Translations under genes and position numbers: made by a program
The notes under the pieces: generated by a model
Database searches by the model: none
Told to the model about the DNA's origin: nothing
What the model saw: only the letters and a program-made list of their open reading frames with translations
Assembly: GCA_934270345.1 (NCBI GenBank)
Contig: CAKQPT010000003.1
Span: 62,001-126,000 of the forward strand
Length of the DNA: 64,000 nucleotides
Direction of reading: 5' to 3'
Origin: an uncultured Oribacterium sp.
GTDB taxonomy: Bacteria; Bacillota; Clostridia; Lachnospirales; Lachnospiraceae
Shown: positions 20,580-29,828 of the stretch, piece after piece
Position numbering within the stretch: the stretch's first letter is position 1
Layout: each line of letters begins with the position of its first letter

Positions 20580-21728
20580 TTACCAGTCCTTGACGGAGCC
20601 ATCGAAATAGCGGAAGGCTGTGTTGCTGCCCCTCTCCTTCGCCGGGTACAATGTCTCCGCCTCATCGGACAGCTCGACGCCTATGCCCGGTGCCTCCGGA
20701 ATCATCATAAAACCGTCTTCGAACTTCAGTGGCTCCTTCACCATCGCATCCTCTGCGCCATCGATACAGAATCCCGGAAGTTCCTGAATACCAAGATTCG
20801 GGATGGCTGCACAGAGCTGTAAGCAGGCGGCCGTCGAAACAGGCCCCAGTGGATTGTGCGGGATGATCTGCACGTCGCTTGCTTCTGCAATCGCCGCAAT
20901 TTTCTTCGACGCAGTGATACCACCAACCGCGCATACATCCGGACGTACATAGGCTGCTGCGTCACGACGAATCAGCATCTCAAATTCCTTTATATTGATA
21001 AAACGCTCACCTGTTGCGATCGGAACCGGCATTCGCGAAGCCACCATCGCCATGGTATCCACATTGTCCGGCGTCACCGGATCCTCGAAGACCATCGGAC
21101 GGTACTTCGCAACTTCGTTTCCAAACGTAATGGCTTCTGCCGCTGTCATACCACGATGGTTCTCAAGAATCAAATCGAAGCGCGGGCCAACCGCCTCGCG
21201 TACACGACGCACTTTCTCAAGCTCATCCTCGATACGACCAGAGTAGAACTCATCGTAACCGTTCGACTGACTCTTCTGCTGCCCATTTATGAAAATTTTC
21301 GCTGCATTAAAGCCCATGTCCTGAAGCTCGCGATACTGGTTTACCGTCTCCTCGAGATCCGGCGTATGCTTCATCACAGAAGCGTAGCAACGTACTTTGT
21401 TCCGTGTTTTACCACCCAGCAGCTGATATACCGGAACGCCAAGTGCCTTACCTTTGATATCCCAGCAGGCGATGTCGATGGCAGAGATCGCGCTCATGAT
21501 AACAGAACCGCGGAAGTAAACCGCCCGATAAAGGTTCTGACTAATGTCTTCTGCATTGAACGGATCCTGACCAATCAGATACGGTATGAATTTCCGAATA
21601 GCATCCGCCGTAGAACTCAGAAACCCCCAGTTGCCGGCCTCACCAAGACCCGTAATTCCATCATCTGTATCAATTTCTACGAATAAGTAGTGCTTAACAA
21701 AACGCAATCTTACATCTGTAATCTTCAC
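20580..21728 (-). CDS. Enolase-superfamily acid-sugar dehydratase (mandelate racemase/galactonate dehydratase type)
   Basis: About 382 residues. Members dehydrate aldonic or aldaric acids using Mg2+. Metal-ligand and acid-base regions: NAAKIFINGQ, LILENHRGM (second ligand area), VFEDPVTPDN, IATGERF and IIPHNPLGPVS. The HNPLGP ending is typical of sugar-acid dehydratases such as D-galactonate dehydratase, but the exact substrate is not provable here. The start is the GTG at 21728, because GGGAGGAAAACCA sits just before it and family members start (M)KITDVR; an ATG at 21746 overlaps the upstream stop (TGATG) but has no site of its own. Co-transcribed with the SLC13 transporter. Confidence 0.88.
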   Translation of the reverse strand: MKITDVRLRFVKHYLFVEIDTDDGITGLGEAGNWGFLSSTADAIRKFIPYLIGQDPFNAEDISQNLYRAVYFRGSVIMSAISAIDIACWDIKGKALGVPVYQLLGGKTRNKVRCYASVMKHTPDLEETVNQYRELQDMGFNAAKIFINGQQKSQSNGYDEFYSGRIEDELEKVRRVREAVGPRFDLILENHRGMTAAEAITFGNEVAKYRPMVFEDPVTPDNVDTMAMVASRMPVPIATGERFINIKEFEMLIRRDAAAYVRPDVCAVGGITASKKIAAIAEASDVQIIPHNPLGPVSTAACLQLCAAIPNLGIQELPGFCIDGAEDAMVKEPLKFEDGFMMIPEAPGIGVELSDEAETLYPAKERGSNTAFRYFDGSVKDW

Positions 21729-21745
21729 TGGTTTTCCTCCCTGCA

Positions 21746-23020
21746 TCAATAGAACGGGAACATCATCGGCAGCATCACGATGGTGACGATCGTCAGGATG
21801 ATCAGCAGCGGAGTTCCACACTTAAAATAATCCTTCAGCTTGTATCCGCCTGGTCCCATGATCATAATCTGACACGGAGCCGCCATCGGAGTCATGATAG
21901 AAATACAGCTTGCTGTCAGGACACCGACGACTGCTGCTCTCGGATCTACGCCGAGTTTTACGCAGGCCGTCGAAACGAGCGGGATAAAAATCGTAACAGT
22001 TGCAAGGTTTGACATAACCTGTGTAAGGATGAGCGGGATGATAAAGAACACTGCCATGATAATATACGGGTTTGTCGTATTACCGACGAGCTTCAGCATC
22101 CAGTCTGCAACGACATCTCCGGCACCTGTTTTTGCGATGGCATCCGACAGAGCAAGTACTCCTGCAAAAAGATAAACGGTTGGCTGATGAATAGAAGCGA
22201 GTGCTTCCTTCTCGTTCATGATACCAGTGAGCACGAGTACGATCGCGCCAATGGAGGCGGATATGAACATCTTTACGCCGATGGTCTTCTCCAGCAGCAT
22301 GCAGGCAATGGTAGCAAGAATGATGAAGATGGCAAGCTTTTCCTTCTGCGGAGTCAGCTTCGTGGCTGTATCCTTTGCCTTCAGATTGTCTTCAAACTCC
22401 GTATTATCATGATCCGGCATAAGACGATAGCCGATAAAAATCATATACAGTACAGAAATGATAATCAGCGGAACACGCGCAATCGTGAAATCCCAGATGG
22501 TCAGTGGCGTCGTCGCGCCAGCCTTCATCATAACATCGCTCCATGCCATATTTGCAGAGCCCTGTCCGAGGAAGGTAGAGGCTGTGGCGATATTCGCAAC
22601 TGCCATCGCCGGATACAGGAGCTTCGAACGGCTGACACCGATTTCATTCGCGATGCCGACCAGCAGAGGAATCATGATTGCTGCAGTTGCAGTCGCACTG
22701 GTCAGGGTAGCAAGGAACCCCGCGACGAGGGTGGCAATCAAAATCAGCATCTTCGGATTATCCTTATACTTCTTAACCAGATTCTGGGCCCGGTCAAGCA
22801 GGCTTGTTTTGGTGATGGCCGCACCGATCACAAACATCGCAACGAACATAACGACGTTTGTGTTCGTGAAACCGGCGAAAGCCTCGGCCGGCTTCATCAC
22901 GCCGGTCATGATAAGAGAAATCATAATGCCTGCGGAGATGATGGAAAATGAGATTTTACCCGACAGGAATGCGATGATGGTACATGCAAGAATAATCAGT
23001 GTTATTTCTAACGGTGTCAT
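21746..23020 (-). CDS. SLC13/DASS-type anion permease
   Basis: Inner-membrane carrier of 424 residues with about eleven hydrophobic segments, of the divalent anion:Na+ symporter group. Conserved helical-hairpin motifs TSATATAAIMIPLL and QVMSNLATVTIFIPLV occur in each half. The start is the ATG at 23020 after GAAGGAGCGTATTCTT; an ATG six codons upstream overlaps this site. Between a LysR gene and a sugar-acid dehydratase it probably imports an acidic sugar or dicarboxylate (inference from context). Confidence 0.9.
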   Translation of the reverse strand: MTPLEITLIILACTIIAFLSGKISFSIISAGIMISLIMTGVMKPAEAFAGFTNTNVVMFVAMFVIGAAITKTSLLDRAQNLVKKYKDNPKMLILIATLVAGFLATLTSATATAAIMIPLLVGIANEIGVSRSKLLYPAMAVANIATASTFLGQGSANMAWSDVMMKAGATTPLTIWDFTIARVPLIIISVLYMIFIGYRLMPDHDNTEFEDNLKAKDTATKLTPQKEKLAIFIILATIACMLLEKTIGVKMFISASIGAIVLVLTGIMNEKEALASIHQPTVYLFAGVLALSDAIAKTGAGDVVADWMLKLVGNTTNPYIIMAVFFIIPLILTQVMSNLATVTIFIPLVSTACVKLGVDPRAAVVGVLTASCISIMTPMAAPCQIMIMGPGGYKLKDYFKCGTPLLIILTIVTIVMLPMMFPFY

Positions 23021-23143
23021 AAGAATACGCTCCTTCATAAAGAAATACTTTTGTAACTGTCTCTATGATAGCGATTGCAAAAAGAGTTGTAAAACTCCTT
23101 GTTTTCACGTTTTGTCAACTATTATTCCATATCCATAGTTTTA

Positions 23144-23170
23144 AAAATGCATCCGCGAAGGATGCATTTT
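23144..23170 (-). terminator. Terminator between LysR gene and permease gene
   Basis: 11-bp stem AAAATGCATCC with complement around GCGA, A/T-rich at both ends. It separates the regulator from the two downstream structural genes. Confidence 0.75.
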
Positions 23171-23177
23171 ATGCATG

Positions 23178-24086
23178 TCACTTTATATATTTTCTGCAGA
23201 TATCTGCCATACTCTCAATTTCACTTTTCAACATCGAATCTGCCGGATAGCTCAGTGTCAGTGGCAATGTTGCCGGCGCTTCACCGAAAGAAAACAGATG
23301 AATTTTCTTTCGGAACGAGTTATTCAGCACCATCGTGTCAACTGTCACCATACTCGCATCTGTATTTTCGATACAGGTCAGACCTGATCGTGTCGACATC
23401 ACCTGATATGCGTAGGATGGGTGTATCCCATTTGCCTCGAGAATCTTATCAGTTCGTTCCTGATACACGGAGCCGTTGCGAAGACCAACCATCGGAACGT
23501 CTGCAAGCAGCGCTGAGTCGATCCATGGATATGAAAACCCCTCTTTTTCTACGGCCAACCGCTGAAACACTTCCGGATGTGCCGTCGCAATAACAAACTG
23601 TCCTTCCTTAATCACTTGCGATTCAATACCATCTTCATGCAGATCTCCCATCGAAAGCACCATATCGATCTGCTTCTGACGAAGTTTCTGGTAAAACATA
23701 TTCAGTGTACTTTCATTTACATACAGTCGCACTCCCGGAAGCTGCTTCTCAAACGCCGGCATGATATCACGAAATAAAGCTTCTATAAAGCTCGCCTGAA
23801 TCCCAATCTGAAGTATGCCCCTGGTCAGATTCGCATAAGCCAGCATCTCATCATCGAGTTTCCGTTCAATCAGCTGAATTTCCTTCAGGCGGGTGATATA
23901 GTGCTCTCCTGCCGTCGTCGGTACAAATTCCTTTCCCACGCGGTGAAACAGCGGGAGTCCCAGTTCCCTCTCCTTACTGATAATATACTTTGACAGAGCC
24001 GATGGCGTTATGAAGAGATTCTCTGCTGCCTTCGTGATTCCGCGGCAGCGCGCAACCTCCAGGATGTATTCGATGCTTTTATCCAT
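23178..24086 (-). CDS. LysR-family transcriptional regulator
   Basis: 302 residues. N-terminal winged helix (about 1-60: YILEVARCRGITKAAENLFITPSALSKYI), then a co-inducer domain (LQIGIQASFIEALFRDIMPAFEK onward). TAGGGGGATCAGGA precedes the ATG at 24086. It lies directly upstream of, and on the same strand as, the SLC13 permease and dehydratase, which it very probably controls in response to their substrate. Confidence 0.93.
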   Translation of the reverse strand: MDKSIEYILEVARCRGITKAAENLFITPSALSKYIISKERELGLPLFHRVGKEFVPTTAGEHYITRLKEIQLIERKLDDEMLAYANLTRGILQIGIQASFIEALFRDIMPAFEKQLPGVRLYVNESTLNMFYQKLRQKQIDMVLSMGDLHEDGIESQVIKEGQFVIATAHPEVFQRLAVEKEGFSYPWIDSALLADVPMVGLRNGSVYQERTDKILEANGIHPSYAYQVMSTRSGLTCIENTDASMVTVDTMVLNNSFRKKIHLFSFGEAPATLPLTLSYPADSMLKSEIESMADICRKYIK

Positions 24087-24151
24087 TCCTGATCCCCCTA
24101 TGTTCACGGGCTGCCCCATGAAGAATTTCTTACGAAAGTCTTAAGTCGACC

Positions 24152-24185
24152 GTAAGGGGTCAGACCCCATTACGAAATTCTTAAG
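24152..24185 (+). repeat. Dispersed repeat R1, partial copy C
   Basis: AAGGGGTCAGACCCCAT followed by TACGAAATTCTTAAG, the right half of copies A and B. A degenerate duplicate of the tail (CTTACGAAAGTCTTAAG) lies just before it at 24129. The gap continues with a small CCCGGT/ACCGGG hairpin after the WalJ-like gene. Confidence 0.8.
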
Positions 24186-24268
24186 ATGACCGATCGCACT
24201 ACGCGTAGCTCAGACCTCGTTCGGGCTCCCGGTCTTCTTCAGACACCGGGTATGGCCCTGGCCAATGT

Positions 24269-25066
24269 CTACAGTTCAATGATGTCCGAGATGTGGTCGC
24301 GATGCGCGACGCTGATGTCGAAGTCGCCGGCGTGGTAGGCAGAGTCCGAAGTGTCGATCTCCTGCTGTACGGTTTTCAGTGCGAGCTCCGGGAGGTTGTT
24401 CTCCTTACTGAGATGGCCGAGGAAGACGTGCTTCACGTGCGGGTTCAGGATGCGGTCGATGAGGTGCCCGGAGCTTTCGTTACTGAGGTGGCCGTGGTCA
24501 CTCAGGATTCGGCGCTTCAGCGACATCGGGTACGGGCCCGTGCTCAGCATACGGACGTCGTGGTTCGCCTCGATCACCATGGCATCGAGATCTTCCAGAT
24601 GGGATACGATGTAATCGTCGTAGTGCCCCATGTCGGTGGCGACAGCGACACGCTTATCATCCGCCTCGAAGCGATAGCCGACCGGTTCGGCGGCATCATG
24701 ATCAATGGAAAATGGCGTCACACAGAGGTCGCCGATGGTGGTCACGGAATCCGGAAGGATCGGCTGCAGCAGATCCGTCGCAAAATCACCGAGGGTCGGA
24801 TTCAGCTTTACCTCGCGGAGCGTGCCCAGCGTGCCGTAGATCGGGATCTGGTATTTACGGGAAATCGTGCCGACAGCACGGATATGGTCGATATGCTCGT
24901 GGGTCAGAAAAATCGCCTGCACATCCGAGAGGTCCAGGTCCAGCGCATGAAGGCCCTGGTTGACGGCCTTCATCGTGACGCCGACATCGACGAGAACATG
25001 TGTGTGATCCGTGCCTATGTAGCTGCTGTTTCCGCTGGAACCACTGGCGATACTCGTAAATCTCAT
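24269..25066 (-). CDS. WalJ/YycJ-like metallo-beta-lactamase-fold hydrolase
   Basis: 265 residues. Starts MRFTSIASGSSGNS, typical of the WalJ/YycJ group. The metal-binding motif is THEHIDH (about residue 57), followed by TDMGH and GHLS histidine/aspartate ligands. YycJ-type proteins are cytoplasmic, linked to cell-wall control or DNA-repair exonuclease activity; the substrate is uncertain. The usual walKR neighbours are absent; coaE lies upstream across a long palindrome. No strong ribosome site is seen near the ATG at 25066, so the start rests on homology. Confidence 0.9.
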   Translation of the reverse strand: MRFTSIASGSSGNSSYIGTDHTHVLVDVGVTMKAVNQGLHALDLDLSDVQAIFLTHEHIDHIRAVGTISRKYQIPIYGTLGTLREVKLNPTLGDFATDLLQPILPDSVTTIGDLCVTPFSIDHDAAEPVGYRFEADDKRVAVATDMGHYDDYIVSHLEDLDAMVIEANHDVRMLSTGPYPMSLKRRILSDHGHLSNESSGHLIDRILNPHVKHVFLGHLSKENNLPELALKTVQQEIDTSDSAYHAGDFDISVAHRDHISDIIEL

Positions 25067-25098
25067 AAAACTGCTTCTATCCTTCCTTTGGGTTTCAA

Positions 25099-25262
25099 AA
25101 CGAATCCGGACATGGTGGGCGCGGCCCACTCAATGCAAATGACAGAACCCGGTGAAATGTCCGTGGCCGCTATGACAGTCTCTGTCTATCTGCCACGGAC
25201 ATTTCGCCGGAACCTGTTCTTTGCATTCGCAAGCCTTGCGCCCGCCATGCGCCGGATTCGCC
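25099..25262 (+). repeat. Long imperfect palindrome between coaE and the WalJ-like gene
   Basis: A single hairpin with an about 65-bp imperfect stem. Paired blocks include CGAATCCGG, GGGCG, AATGCAAA, ACAG, CCGG and GAAATGTCCGTGGC with their complements; the tip is GACAG-TCT-CTGTC. It fills the gap, beginning 14 bp after the coaE stop. It does not share sequence with the R2 family. Confidence 0.8.
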
Positions 25263-25275
25263 GTTACGTTTCATA

Positions 25276-25863
25276 TTACTCTTCGTGCAAATGTTCCCTG
25301 ATCGTCGTTCCTGTCTCTTCCCGGCTGCCGGAGTTATCGATGACGAAATCAGCCATGGCGGCGTAGTCGTCATCCGGAATCTGGGCGTGAATCATCGCGC
25401 GGGCTTTCTCCTCGGAGTAGCCGCGGGTTTCCATGAGGCGGGCGATGCGCACGGCTTCTTCCGTATAGACGAACCATACCTCATCGCAGAGCTCCACGAA
25501 ATGAGCGGTCGGAAGGGCCGTTTCGACGACGATGTCCGCCCTGCTCTTCCGTGCCGCGCGCACCTGCGCATCGACGTATTTCCAGACCGCCGGGTGGACG
25601 ATATGGTCGACCGCGGCACGCGTCTTCGCATTTCCCGCACCGTAGATTCTCGATGCGAAGACCGTCAGATCGACGCTGCCGTCGGCCCGCTCGATATCCG
25701 TGCCGAGCAGCGCCTTCAGCGCCTCAAACACCGGATGCCCATGCACGTAAAACGACTTCGCGATGTCGTCCGTCCGGTACGCTGTAAACTGATATTCCTG
25801 CGTGAGAACGTCCAGCACGCTGGATTTCCCCGCGCCGACGCCTCCGATCACACCGACGATCAT
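25276..25863 (-). CDS. coaE: Dephospho-CoA kinase
   Basis: Phosphorylates dephospho-CoA, the last step of coenzyme A synthesis. 195 residues, normal. Walker A GGVGAGKSS (about 7-15), DDIAKSFY, and VVETALPTAHF and lid region RLMETRGYSEEKARAMI. The ATG at 25863 overlaps the upstream stop as ATGA, so it is translationally coupled to the preceding hypothetical gene. Confidence 0.95.
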   Translation of the reverse strand: MIVGVIGGVGAGKSSVLDVLTQEYQFTAYRTDDIAKSFYVHGHPVFEALKALLGTDIERADGSVDLTVFASRIYGAGNAKTRAAVDHIVHPAVWKYVDAQVRAARKSRADIVVETALPTAHFVELCDEVWFVYTEEAVRIARLMETRGYSEEKARAMIHAQIPDDDYAAMADFVIDNSGSREETGTTIREHLHEE

Positions 25864-26282
25864 TGATTTTCCTTTCCCGCCATCGACTTCCAGTCCGTCC
25901 ACGAAAGGGCGGCCTCCGCCCAGTCCCGTGCCTGCTTCTCCTCGTTCAGCCAGGCGAGGCCCTCCATGACGCCATCCTCCGAGAAGACAAACTCACGGAA
26001 GGTCTTGTGCTCATCCGGCGTAAAGTCGAAGCTGTACGGCTCCGGCCACACCCAGACACCGAGCGTGTAGCGATCCTTCGTCGGGTTCATGATCGTCTCC
26101 CCGGTCTTCTTATTGACCGGATACTCCGCCTCCCCCGCCTCGATCTTCTGAAGTAGCTCCGTATCCGGCTCCGTATACGTCACCTTACTCATCCGAAAAC
26201 GCATCCCCTCCGAAGAACCGGCAAAAGGCTCCATCTTCAAGAAACCGATATGCATTATGTCAGTAGATTTAAGTTCTTTCAT
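25860..26282 (-). CDS. Hypothetical protein of 140 residues upstream of coaE
   Basis: I do not recognise a family. Acidic, soluble, Trp-rich at the C-terminus (WVWPEPYSFDF, WLNEEKQARDWAEAALSWTDW), no signal peptide or membrane segment. GTTAAGGATGAAAT precedes the ATG. It lies between polA and coaE and overlaps coaE by 4 bp (ATGA), so the two are probably made together. Confidence 0.8.
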   Translation of the reverse strand: MKELKSTDIMHIGFLKMEPFAGSSEGMRFRMSKVTYTEPDTELLQKIEAGEAEYPVNKKTGETIMNPTKDRYTLGVWVWPEPYSFDFTPDEHKTFREFVFSEDGVMEGLAWLNEEKQARDWAEAALSWTDWKSMAGKENQ

Positions 26283-26309
26283 ATTTCATCCTTAACAGTT
26301 ACCGTTCAG

Positions 26310-26375
26310 GCAAGTGTCCAGGAGGACCGGTCTCGGAGTACTGTGTATCCGTTGCCGGCCCTCCGGGGCACTTGC
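26310..26375 (-). repeat. Short R2-related hairpin after polA
   Basis: GCAAGTG/CACTTGC arms outside GGAGGACCGG/CCGGCCCTCC arms, 14 bp from the polA stop. It keeps TCTCGGAGTACTGTG and GTTGCCGGCCCTCCGG of the full R2 elements but lacks their middle stem and tip. Confidence 0.75.
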
Positions 26376-26388
26376 AGCACTATAATTC

Positions 26389-29109
26389 TTAATGTGCTAA
26401 TTCCCAGTTCATCCCCACATTCGCGTCGGCGACGAGCTCGACGGCGAGGTCGACGGCGTGCTGCATCTTATCGATGAGGAGGGCCTTCACGACCTCCTGC
26501 TCCGCGACCGGTGCTTCGATCAGAAGCTCATCGTGCACCTGGAGCACGATGCGGGACGCATAGCCACCCGCACGAAGCGCGCGGTTCACCTCGTTCATCG
26601 CCTTCTTCATGATGTCGGCGGCACTGCCCTGGATCGGGGAGTTCATCGCGACACGCTCACTGAAGCTGCGGCGCATGAAGTTCGAGGCATTGATGTCCGG
26701 CACCGGACGGCGACGCCCGAAGATCGTCTTCACATAGCCGTGCTCGTGCGCAAACGCCACCTCCCCATCGAGGTACTTCTTGACATCCGGATACGCCGCG
26801 AAATACCGCTCGATGTACTCCTTCGCCTCGCTTCGGCTGATGCTGAGACCCTCGCTGAGCCCGAAGGCCGAGATCCCGTAGACGATACCGAAGTTGACCG
26901 CCTTCGCGTTCCGACGCAGCTCCGGCGTCACCTCCTCGAGCGGCACATGGAAGACCTGCGAGGCCGTCACGGCATGAATATCGCTGGCATCCTTATACGC
27001 TGCGATCAGCTTTGCATCGCCCGAGAGCGACGCGAGGATACGGAGCTCGACCTGCGAATAGTCGGCGTCGATGAAGACGCAGCCCGGCTTCGGCACGAAA
27101 ACGGTCCGGAAACGGCGGCCCAGCTCCGTCCGCACCGGGATGTTCTGCAGGTTCGGATTCGTCGACGAGATGCGCCCCGTCGCGGTCACCATCTGATTGA
27201 ACTCCCCATGGATGCGGCCATCCGCCTGAATATAGTTCAGAAGCCCCTCCGCATAGGTCGAGTTCAGCTTCGTAAGCGTACGGTAATTCAGGATATCCGC
27301 CACGATCTCGTGGTCCTCGGCGAGCTTCTCAAGCACATCCGCCGCGGTCGAGTAGCCGGACTTCGTCTTCTTACCGCCCTTCATGCCGAGCTTCCCGAAC
27401 AGGATCTCCCCGAGCTGCTTCGGCGAGTTGATGTTGAATTCCTCGCCCGCCTCCGCGTAGATCCGCGCCTGCAGCGCCTCGATCCCGGCCCGAAGCTCGA
27501 CGCCATAGTCGACGAGCGCCTGCTTATCAACCAGAATACCGGCCCGCTGCATGTCGTACAGTGTATACACGAGCGGCATCTCGATCTCCTCATAGAGCGT
27601 CCGCTCCTCGAGCTCCTCCAGCTTCGCGAAGATCTTCTTCGCACTGCGGAGCGCCACGATCGCGCTGTACGCCGCCATGGTGCACGCCACCGGATCCGCA
27701 CAGCTGCCGTCGGCGTCCGTGTTGAAGCCCGCCACCTGCGCGCCGTCGCCTGCATTGGCCTCGTCGTCCGTAAACGGATTCGGACAATGCGGACGGTCCT
27801 TCAGATCGTCACGGAGCTCCTTCTCCGATGGCAGCGTGAGGCCCATGAAATCGCGGGCGAGGTCCTCGTAGCTGTAGCTGTCCTTCAGCGGATTGATGAC
27901 GTAGGCCGCGAGCGCGAGGTCATAGACGTGGCTCTCCGGCGCGAAGGCACAGTGATAGAGCGCCTGCTTCAGGTTCATAGTGTAGAGCCGAACGCCCTCC
28001 TTCCCAGCCAGCGCCTGCAGCTCCGTCTGCCAGTCGAAGCCGTAGAAATGGTAGCTGCGGTCACCGTCGAGTGCGAAGTAGAGCTCCTCCCCGGCGATGG
28101 CGAAGCCGGCCCGGCCCTCACTCGCCGCGTCCCGGAAGGCGATGCGCGCCATATACGGGTCGTCGACCTCCTTGAGGCCCGAGAGATCCAGCTTCTGCTC
28201 CGCCGCGAGGTCGAGGCTCGACACATCGAAGCGCTTCAGGAGCGACTTCAGCTCCAGCCGCTTCACAAACTCGAAGGAGTCTGCATTGAACATGTTCTCG
28301 ACGCGGGCGTCATCATAATCGAAGTCGATCGGGGCGTCAATGCAGATGGTCGCAAGGGTCTTCGACAGCGCGGCACTCTCCCACTCATCGATCAGCATCT
28401 GCGCGGCCTTCGGCTTCCGCGGCACCTTGAACTCCGGGTCCCCGGCAAGTGCTGCCTCGTGCGCGGCTTCGATGGTATGGTACTTCGTGATGATCCACTC
28501 CGCGGACTTCGGACCGAGGCCCGGCACGCCCGGGATGTTATCGGAGGTGTCGCCCATCAGTGCCTTCAGGTCGATGAACTCGAGCGGCGTCACGCCCCAC
28601 TCCTTCTTCACATCGTCCGGATAGTAATTATAGACCGTCGTCACGCCCTTCGCCGTCTTCGGCAGACAGATCTTGATCTTCTCATCCGCGAGTTGCAGGA
28701 GGTCGCGGTCACCGGAGACGATCGTCACCTCCACGCCCTCCTTCTGGCAGCGCTTCGCGATGGTACCGAGGAGGTCATCCGCCTCGTAGCCACCCTTCAT
28801 GAGGAGCGGAATGTGCATCGAACGCAGCACCTCCTGCATCAGCGGAATCTGCTCGTGCAGCTCCGGCGGCATCGGCTTCCGCGTCCCCTTGTAGGCATCA
28901 AACATCTTGTGGCGGAAGGTCGGCTCATGCACATCGAAGGCCACCGCCAGATGATCCGCCTGCTCCTGATCCAGCACCTTCAGAAGGATATTCAGGAAAC
29001 CATAGACCGCGTTCGTATGCAGCCCCTGCGAATTCGTCAGCTCCGGGATCCCGTAAAACGCACGGGACATGATGCTGTGTCCATCGATCAGTAAAATCTT
29101 ATCTGTCAA
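26389..29109 (-). CDS. polA: DNA polymerase I
   Basis: Gap filling and primer removal in replication and repair. 906 residues. N-terminal 5'-3' exonuclease (about 1-300: LLIDGHSIMSRAFYG, YEADDLLGTIAKR, SGDRDLLQL); a middle 3'-5' exonuclease-like domain that has lost the usual DxE motif, so probably no proofreading; C-terminal polymerase with motif A DADYSQVELR, motif B RRNAKAVNFGIVYG and motif C VHDELLIEAP. An insert DDEANAGDGAQVAGFNTDAD lies in the middle domain. The start codon is TTG at 29109, supported by GAGGAGGAAGAGAG directly before it. Confidence 0.98.
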   Translation of the reverse strand: MTDKILLIDGHSIMSRAFYGIPELTNSQGLHTNAVYGFLNILLKVLDQEQADHLAVAFDVHEPTFRHKMFDAYKGTRKPMPPELHEQIPLMQEVLRSMHIPLLMKGGYEADDLLGTIAKRCQKEGVEVTIVSGDRDLLQLADEKIKICLPKTAKGVTTVYNYYPDDVKKEWGVTPLEFIDLKALMGDTSDNIPGVPGLGPKSAEWIITKYHTIEAAHEAALAGDPEFKVPRKPKAAQMLIDEWESAALSKTLATICIDAPIDFDYDDARVENMFNADSFEFVKRLELKSLLKRFDVSSLDLAAEQKLDLSGLKEVDDPYMARIAFRDAASEGRAGFAIAGEELYFALDGDRSYHFYGFDWQTELQALAGKEGVRLYTMNLKQALYHCAFAPESHVYDLALAAYVINPLKDSYSYEDLARDFMGLTLPSEKELRDDLKDRPHCPNPFTDDEANAGDGAQVAGFNTDADGSCADPVACTMAAYSAIVALRSAKKIFAKLEELEERTLYEEIEMPLVYTLYDMQRAGILVDKQALVDYGVELRAGIEALQARIYAEAGEEFNINSPKQLGEILFGKLGMKGGKKTKSGYSTAADVLEKLAEDHEIVADILNYRTLTKLNSTYAEGLLNYIQADGRIHGEFNQMVTATGRISSTNPNLQNIPVRTELGRRFRTVFVPKPGCVFIDADYSQVELRILASLSGDAKLIAAYKDASDIHAVTASQVFHVPLEEVTPELRRNAKAVNFGIVYGISAFGLSEGLSISRSEAKEYIERYFAAYPDVKKYLDGEVAFAHEHGYVKTIFGRRRPVPDINASNFMRRSFSERVAMNSPIQGSAADIMKKAMNEVNRALRAGGYASRIVLQVHDELLIEAPVAEQEVVKALLIDKMQHAVDLAVELVADANVGMNWELAH

Positions 29110-29218
29110 CTCTCTTCCTCCTCAAACGATCGAAACCATATACCATTCACATCCGATACGATCAGAACCGGACGCTGTCATAGGCGGCTGTCGATATCCG
29201 ACAGCCACAAAGCACCTG

Positions 29219-29557
29219 CTACAGAAGCCAGATCCGAAGCTGCAGAAGCAGCGTCACCAGTACTGCCCAGAACACCACCGAATCCGCCGCCATCCGGATG
29301 ATCCGGATCGCGTGGATGCGGAACAGATAAAAGCGCGTATCCATCAGCTGTCGCCGGAAGGACCCGTCGATGTTCAGATTCGAATCATCCACCGCATCCA
29401 GCTTCTGCACACCACTGTAGACCATATGCGTGATCCGCAGCTCCTCCATGCACTCATCGCACTCCGAAATATGCTCCATAAACTCCTGCAGCTTCTCATC
29501 CGACAGCTTGTTATTCAGATAATCGTAAATGCACTTCCGTGCTTCCAGACAGGTCAT
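29219..29557 (-). CDS. Anti-sigma-like zinc-finger membrane protein
   Basis: 112 residues. An N-terminal zinc-finger of the anti-sigma type (MEHISECDECMEEL, HxxxCxxC, about residues 30-43) is followed by one C-terminal membrane segment (about 90-110). Such proteins bind an ECF sigma factor at the membrane, but no sigma gene is adjacent, so the partner is unknown. The start at ATG 29557 has GAGG 14 nt upstream; this is uncertain. A hairpin GGCTGTCG/CGACAGCC (29186-29206) follows it, before polA. Confidence 0.75.
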   Translation of the reverse strand: MTCLEARKCIYDYLNNKLSDEKLQEFMEHISECDECMEELRITHMVYSGVQKLDAVDDSNLNIDGSFRRQLMDTRFYLFRIHAIRIIRMAADSVVFWAVLVTLLLQLRIWLL

Positions 29558-29624
29558 AATCGACTTGAAAACCTCGCAATTATATGCTAAATTCTGTGTG
29601 TTGTCCTCGCGTAACACAGGACTC

Positions 29625-29707
29625 GCCGCCATGGCGGAATGGCAGACGCGTCAGACTCAAAATCTGATAATGGTAACATTGTGTGGGTTCAAGTCCCACT
29701 GGCGGCA
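29625..29707 (+). tRNA. tRNA-Leu (anticodon CAA)
   Basis: Acceptor GCCGCCA pairs with TGGCGGC, the discriminator is A, the anticodon stem TCAGA/TCTGA closes the loop CTCAAAA, giving anticodon CAA. A long variable arm (TAATGGTAACATTG) marks a class II leucine tRNA, and GGGTTCAAGTCCC is the T arm. 83 nt without encoded CCA. Reads UUG codons. One of three plus-strand genes in the window. Confidence 0.96.
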
Positions 29708-29744
29708 TCGAGCTCGGACCTTTGGTCCGGGCTCGATGTTGTTT
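29708..29744 (+). terminator. Terminator of tRNA-Leu
   Basis: TCGAGCTCGGACC stem with complement around TTT, followed by TGTTGTTT, directly after the tRNA. Confidence 0.8.
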
Positions 29745-29828
29745 AAGCCATCCCATTAAAAGTATCCTTAGTTTAGAATATCCACATCGATTAATCAAGA
29801 AGAGCATTTGAGCCATATGTATGCAAAT

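Noticed and set aside
26458..29094. Very long plus-strand open frame opposite polA (and similar ones opposite uvrC, leuS, topB, gyrase-type genes)
   Set aside because: These are GC-rich shadow frames with Arg/Leu/His-heavy products, no ribosome sites and clear real genes on the other strand.
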